Source of the DNA: Bacteroidales bacterium
GTDB taxonomy: Bacteria > Bacteroidota > Bacteroidia > Bacteroidales > P3
DNA: 7,313 bases
NCBI GenBank assembly: GCA_017507285.1
Contig: JAFWBF010000025.1
Location: 1 to 7,313 of the forward strand
Direction of reading: 5' to 3'
The translations under genes and the position numbers were made by a program. Numbering within the stretch: position 1 is the first letter of the stretch; the number at the start of each line of letters is the position of its first letter. This document shows positions 6,801 through 7,313 of the stretch, piece by piece. The notes beneath the pieces are model-generated. The model searched no databases. It saw only the letters and a program-made list of their open reading frames with translations, and was not told the DNA's origin.

Positions 6801-7313
6801 AACAATCAAACAGCCCTTGTAAAGCAACATGAAGTTTTGGGAGGCAATACATTGCTTCGCAAAAAGACAGCCACATACGACAGCCGTGGAAATATAAAAT
6901 CTATTTCTGTATATGATGGTTCATCAGTATATACAACAAATTATGATTACGACCATTATGGCAATATCATTAAAGTTCAACATCCGTCGAATTCAACCAA
7001 CGGAAGCCGACTTACTTATGAATATAGCTACGATACACTGCTGTTTAAACATATAGTAAAAGTTTCGGATTTGACATTCGGTACCTCATCACGTTCCGAC
7101 TACAATGTTGAGATAGGCAAGCCCACGACCGTATATAGCATAAGTGGCGACAGCATAAGCTATAACTATGATGATTGGGGACGCTTGTTGGCAATAAGAG
7201 CACCAAATGAAGCCGATACAATGTTACGTCCCACTGTGCAATATGTGCGATGGGACAACGCTCCGGAGGCTATGCCAAGCATACAACCCAACTTCTGCGG
7301 TGCTACAGGAGGA
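807..7313 (+). CDS. Giant SpvB/TcaC-type RHS lipoprotein (fused TcB/RHS-like scaffold), 3'-partial
   Basis: This is a single open frame of 2169 codons from ATG 807 to the right edge. It has no in-frame stop and no sign of a frameshift. The start is fixed by a lipoprotein signal peptide directly after it. Modules in order: signal peptide with Cys23; ZU5-like domain (~78-201); SpvB N-terminal module (from ~254); an insert (~490-590); calcium-loop cluster 1 (726-831); beta-sandwich units (~926-1146); a spacer with W-G-Q-F-G-Y-N at 1306-1312; calcium-loop cluster 2 (1476-1772); a TcdB-middle-like region with E-R-T-P-Y-G-F at 1859-1865; and YD repeats from ~2023. In known relatives SpvB/TcB and RHS parts form a hollow shell that encapsulates a C-terminal toxin, and in Tc toxins the propeller docks onto the TcA pore. 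Here the TcB-like and RHS-like parts are fused in one chain, as in many Bacteroidota RHS proteins. The RHS core and tip are off the edge, so toxin activity is inference. A cell-wall or adhesion role is the main alternative. Confidence 0.92.
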   Translation, partial: MKRNSITHTALLAMLAIAIFVGCHQSDTKEDQQLQQQPVVLEQSNVEQPIVADTTDLSTENIVFADIPGDVKIDIHRGKSMLLEMNGVSLSAPDSAIIREGTYTVTALRKAELPPLSDEMVNVTFGSGNGYRFLPNGEHFKPYAELRMAYDESKLPLGYTPDDIYTSYYDEEKKSWVRLFRKEVDTVNKEIVSLTTHFTDFINEILKAPEMPETEAFVPTMISDLEAANPLEGISLIQPPTANNMGTANLNYPLQIPAGRGGMQPNLALTYNSGGGNGWLGIGWDISIPCISVETRWGVPLYSMTKETETYLLNGEQLLVHYDSLPTFARKHENRLPDGTRFYSRIEGSFDSIIRHGTSPKNYWWEVVDRNGTHYYYGNNKRNAKTYELKTADGNIGKWYLSKVIDRNGNTTLYSYEYYDNNSSDGKMSGRALYLDTILYTLPSRLDTVDSWYGHSVTFSYKTSRPDPVISGNLGLKENYCHLLDEIKVNYVKCEPQLIVVPFDTVGTIFKLFPTNYPPSTQFDGFKKMYDVYDKWLKFQDQNSSFWLNEIRNCLNGEGDWINKHSTFWNVVYDFRDDSSYYMHKQNDNMVRGYKFLYDTSLYTHKSRLRAVVEMSPSEWANKLPTLTLSTLNNNDTNKLKYHKFSYNEFENNLAFANDALEITHDFGEQIFDRSMLGTGKSTNYSINAGVGAGLGKDVAKQTLNINANGNIGISSKNEGETALVDINGDGYPDLLYKDECSDGVCLKAMLYDCSSNGYVDDNEYTIVLTGNNFQVSKTRKSYSIGADLNAGMELADGGASGGLNVGYQFSSSQSMNTVYYTDADANGLIDILVNGKVYFNMGILNDTILFDDNPSIATEQLQSCTNNYFTLEESADINSDLFREGNMMITTVYTADTSKLGQNQLITSQDTSYLQPSDPDTIRRNVVRVWVAPKTGSIRISGTAALDPTFDMARRLSDNDGVRLTIQHNNSVKKVANIDTNATSANMSITTAFTVKKGDRIYFRVEALKNNSYDIVNWSPVVKYANVSLTATDYEGRKIYQYNSQSDFFAWNREGFAMPASGYITIDSRYSVTSSFSHPINLLAKIVDTNNATVTTIFNTYIPAGQNTSGGTIGRYTLTEGHRVVFEASCEYEVDWRKLSWNPSIRSLDDIGNIPAYTIVPETNDTIYTIDLKPSPTYTTFVTHTLTEEVTPSATDNIKLETTDNSLVGRNISLVRRTSTGTVNLHNGVINQIPLYIPLNDQPAGFYEMYISGTMPEDILGTKAYLTSTNNEIEIGIKFDEVFDITDTITNEPSMKAFGYMNHQWGQFGYNTDVIEQPIVERTIRVDELDPTQVSVVQNMNGDSISLDSIGMLVSSVPNQDETAVGQMSVTFDTSTMQRIWTGFAYRTYLTPSQMSASNWQMLKTMVVDSTVYETVSNTHLNSVVGAKVGPIRESSQSTHNYSASASLSVPFIVDGNGCLNFSHGENRQLQDYMDMNGDGYPDIVVENGVQYTNSRGGFSSFVAGNAPDNVQGIQISKYNSFSSQGGGAFTEYTKYISQKASVKIAQKESSNEEEIKDIETTSSENFNFGGNGCLSWSSDNLEVSFTDINGDGLPDKVYGDIVYMNLGYGYYQGTTLSNNPLTENSSFNYVLGSTLSYSNNSDIAYISNNVVTTVNRSFSAGMGVSYSNNNSKTIYSDVNGDGLVDKIEDKHKVYFNTGWGLSDSPMIIDTTYVSITSGSRTLNFDINGRLTMGVPIFGFKAQGSGGVNRSTSQTSTETALMDMNADGLPDIVKRDGNNIIIYRNNMYATDKLATVTSFYGNQIELFYDQATYSDYSRQRPTVLANIKVKDIVSGDVNSNVEMNYWIDYKNYHHNIGERTPYGFDTVITTINAYRKIIDVYHNDNYKLRGVKRYEGTFGYGYQSKCYLDKQMFYKMKEIATGTIAPDGMAHCYGATFPALDSVVVRHYDNSGAIKLTTAEKFGHGSYGRNNIVINYNDVSTTKDDVKVLLQYYQNVGNNQTALVKQHEVLGGNTLLRKKTATYDSRGNIKSISVYDGSSVYTTNYDYDHYGNIIKVQHPSNSTNGSRLTYEYSYDTLLFKHIVKVSDLTFGTSSRSDYNVEIGKPTTVYSISGDSISYNYDDWGRLLAIRAPNEADTMLRPTVQYVRWDNAPEAMPSIQPNFCGATGG
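1038..1409 (+). other. N-terminal ZU5-like beta domain of the RHS lipoprotein (residues ~78-201)
   Basis: The segment reads as a small beta-sandwich. It has G-Y-R-F-L-P-N-G at 130-137, then P-L-G-Y-T-P-D-D-I, a Y-Y-D-E-x-x-x-x-W strand, and a closing V-S-L-T-T-H-F-T-D-F ending at 201. This order (F-x-P-x-G, a 'D-I-x-x-x-Y-Y-D-x-x-x-x-x-W' strand, T-T-H-F-T) recurs at the N-terminus of large Bacteroidota SpvB/RHS surface proteins and resembles ZU5-type domains. A long Gln/Glu/Pro-rich stretch (residues ~24-60) separates it from the lipid anchor. The family name is from recall and resemblance, not from a search. Confidence 0.55.
1566..2273 (+). other. SpvB/TcaC N-terminal module (residues ~254-489)
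   Basis: The module opens with L-Q-I-P-A-G-R-G-G-M-Q-P-N-L-A-L-T-Y-N-S-G, followed by G-W-L-G-I-G-W-D-I at 278-286. This is the signature of the Salmonella virulence plasmid 65 kDa B protein / TcaC N-terminal family (P-x-G-R-x-G-x-x-P-x-L-x-L-x-Y-x-S-x-x-x-x-x-x-x-G-x-G-W). Downstream are W-W-E-V-V-D-R-N-G-T-x-Y-Y-Y-G and K-W-Y-L-S-K-V-I-D-R-N-G-N, which are the usual beta-strand pairs of the same module. In TcB this region starts the shell. Family assignment is strong. Confidence 0.9.
2274..2576 (+). other. AT-rich insert of ~100 residues inside the SpvB region (residues ~490-590)
   Basis: Between L-D-E-I-K-V (ending at 489) and V-R-G-Y-K-F (from 591), relatives normally pass almost directly from one strand to the next. 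Here about 100 extra residues intervene, rich in Trp, Phe, Tyr, Lys and Asp with several short helices predicted by eye (for example around K-M-Y-D-V-Y-D-K-W-L-K-F). No motif is recognised. Hand counting gives about 31% GC for 2281-2580, against about 47% for 1201-1500 in the same gene. The boundaries and the claim that it is extra come from remembered family layout, so they are approximate. Confidence 0.45.
2982..3299 (+). other. FG-GAP/VCBS-type calcium-loop cluster 1 (residues 726-831)
   Basis: Two loops of the integrin/VCBS type are visible: D-I-N-G-D-G-Y-P-D at 726-734 and D-A-D-A-N-G-L-I-D at 823-831, the second with Asn in place of Asp before Gly. Each follows a Gly/Ser-rich beta hairpin (around 708-725 and 793-818) and is followed by a short hydrophobic strand such as L-L-Y-K or I-L-V-N. 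Such DxNxDGxxD loops bind calcium and sit in blades of the beta-propeller that, in TcB, closes the shell. The 97-residue spacing is longer than a standard FG-GAP blade. Confidence 0.75.
3582..4244 (+). other. Two divergent tandem beta-sandwich units (residues ~926-1025 and ~1059-1146)
   Basis: Unit 1 begins N-V-V-R-V-W-V-A-P-K-T-G-S-I-R-I-S-G and closes with K-K-G-D-R-I-Y-F-R-V-E-A (997-1008) and V-N-W-S-P-V-V-K-Y (1017-1025). Unit 2 begins M-P-A-S-G-Y-I-T-I-D and closes with T-E-G-H-R-V-V-F-E-A (1120-1129) and W-N-P-S-I (1142-1146). The shared frame is a P-x-x-G-x-I-x-I strand, then x-x-G-x-x-(I/V)-x-F-x-x-x-A, then W-x-P-x-(I/V). The G-D-x-I-x-F-R-V ... W-x-P-x-I-x-Y pattern is a regular component of large RHS/SpvB proteins. 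The repeat relationship is my reading of the sequence and needs structural confirmation. Confidence 0.5.
4245..5231 (+). other. Beta-rich region and conserved spacer with W-G-Q-F-G-Y-N (residues ~1147-1475)
   Basis: The first half (to ~1290) reads as further beta strands, including G-R-N-I-S-L-V-R-R and P-A-G-F-Y-E-M-Y-I-S-G, possibly a third sandwich. W-G-Q-F-G-Y-N at 1306-1312 and the later M-x-x-I-W-T-G-F-A-Y-R-T-Y-L around Trp1382 match landmarks that I recall in this order (R-G-W-G-Q-F-x-Y-N, then R-x-W-x-G) in Bacteroidota SpvB/RHS proteins. This supports orthologous architecture rather than chance similarity. No catalytic residues are evident. Confidence 0.5.
5232..6122 (+). other. Calcium-loop cluster 2: four DxNxDGxxD loops (residues 1476-1772)
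   Basis: Four loops are readable: D-M-N-G-D-G-Y-P-D at 1476-1484, D-I-N-G-D-G-L-P-D at 1589-1597, D-V-N-G-D-G-L-V-D at 1679-1687, and D-M-N-A-D-G-L-P-D at 1764-1772. Starts are spaced 113, 90 and 85 residues apart. Each is preceded by a Gly/Ser/Asn-rich strand pair and followed by a (V/I)-x-(V/I/Y)-x-N strand, as in the TcB propeller. The insert between the first two loops carries a charged linker (residues ~1539-1567, many Lys/Glu). Calcium binding is family knowledge; the blade count is inference. Confidence 0.8.
6123..6872 (+). other. TcdB-middle-like segment linking propeller to RHS repeats (residues ~1773-2022)
   Basis: Directly after the last calcium loop comes D-K-L-A-T-V-T-S-F-Y-G-N-Q-I-E-L-F-Y, the expected 'N-K-L-x-x-(V/I)-x-x-x-x-G-x-x-(I/T)-x-(L/I)-x-Y' strand pair. 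It is followed by D-Y-K-N-Y-H-H-N-I-G-E-R-T-P-Y-G-F, with E-R-T-P-Y-G-F at 1859-1865. In TcB and RHS relatives the equivalent reads Y-x-(D/N)-x-x-E-R-x-x-x-G-F and precedes the RHS shell. The rest is Tyr-rich beta strand typical of the shell wall. The order agrees with the family; exact domain edges are uncertain. Confidence 0.6.
6873..7190 (+). other. First YD (RHS) repeats (residues ~2023-2128)
   Basis: Three degenerate YD repeats can be read: T-Y-D-S-R-G-N-I at 2023-2030, N-Y-D-Y-D-H-Y-G-N-I at 2045-2054, and Y-N-Y-D-D-W-G-R-L-L at 2119-2128. They fit the RHS consensus (Y-D-x-x-G-(N/R)-(I/L/V)) that spirals to form the cocoon wall. The frame remains open to the window edge. The diagnostic core (D-P-x-G and the Asp-rich autoprotease area) and the variable C-terminal tip are not in the window. 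Confidence 0.8.

Noticed and set aside
1..7313. CRISPR array, tRNA/rRNA, insertion sequence or direct DNA repeats
   Set aside because: The whole window apart from 19 nt is coding. I saw no regularly spaced identical repeats, no transposase motifs with terminal inverted repeats and no tRNA-like folds.

Overview
The window reads as accessory or cell-surface DNA from a Bacteroidota (Bacteroidetes) member. The evidence is a C-terminal type IX secretion (T9SS) type A sorting domain on the first protein, a lipoprotein signal on the second, AT-rich composition with many ATA/AAT/TAT codons, and a start codon preceded by an A-rich leader with no Shine-Dalgarno sequence. No genus can be assigned from the sequence alone.

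Layout: two genes on the plus strand fill essentially the whole window. Gene 1 (from the left edge to 787) is the 3' part of a secreted protein: a beta-rich body, then a T9SS sorting domain. After a 19-nt gap, gene 2 starts at 807 and runs off the right edge with no stop. It gives 2169 uninterrupted codons, which I checked line by line. Gene 2 is a giant predicted lipoprotein of the SpvB/TcaC-TcB-RHS superfamily, the scaffold of ABC (Tc) toxins and RHS polymorphic toxins. Its modules in order are: lipoprotein signal peptide, a small ZU5-like domain, the SpvB N-terminal module, an AT-rich insert of about 100 residues, a first cluster of FG-GAP/VCBS-type calcium loops, two or three divergent beta-sandwich units, a conserved spacer, a second cluster of four DxNxDGxxD loops, a TcdB-middle-like segment, and the first YD (RHS) repeats. 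The RHS core, any autoprotease, the variable C-terminal tip and any immunity gene would lie beyond the right edge.

How the genes could work together: both products are predicted to be exported, one through T9SS and one as an outer-membrane-anchored lipoprotein. The tight spacing suggests co-transcription. The reasonable hypothesis is a surface-displayed, RHS-type shell (a fused TcB+TcC architecture), possibly carrying a toxin, next to a T9SS-delivered surface or secreted protein. The toxin role cannot be shown here because the diagnostic C-terminus is missing. I saw no RNA genes, CRISPR arrays, insertion sequences or terminators. No stretch longer than 19 nt lies outside the two genes.
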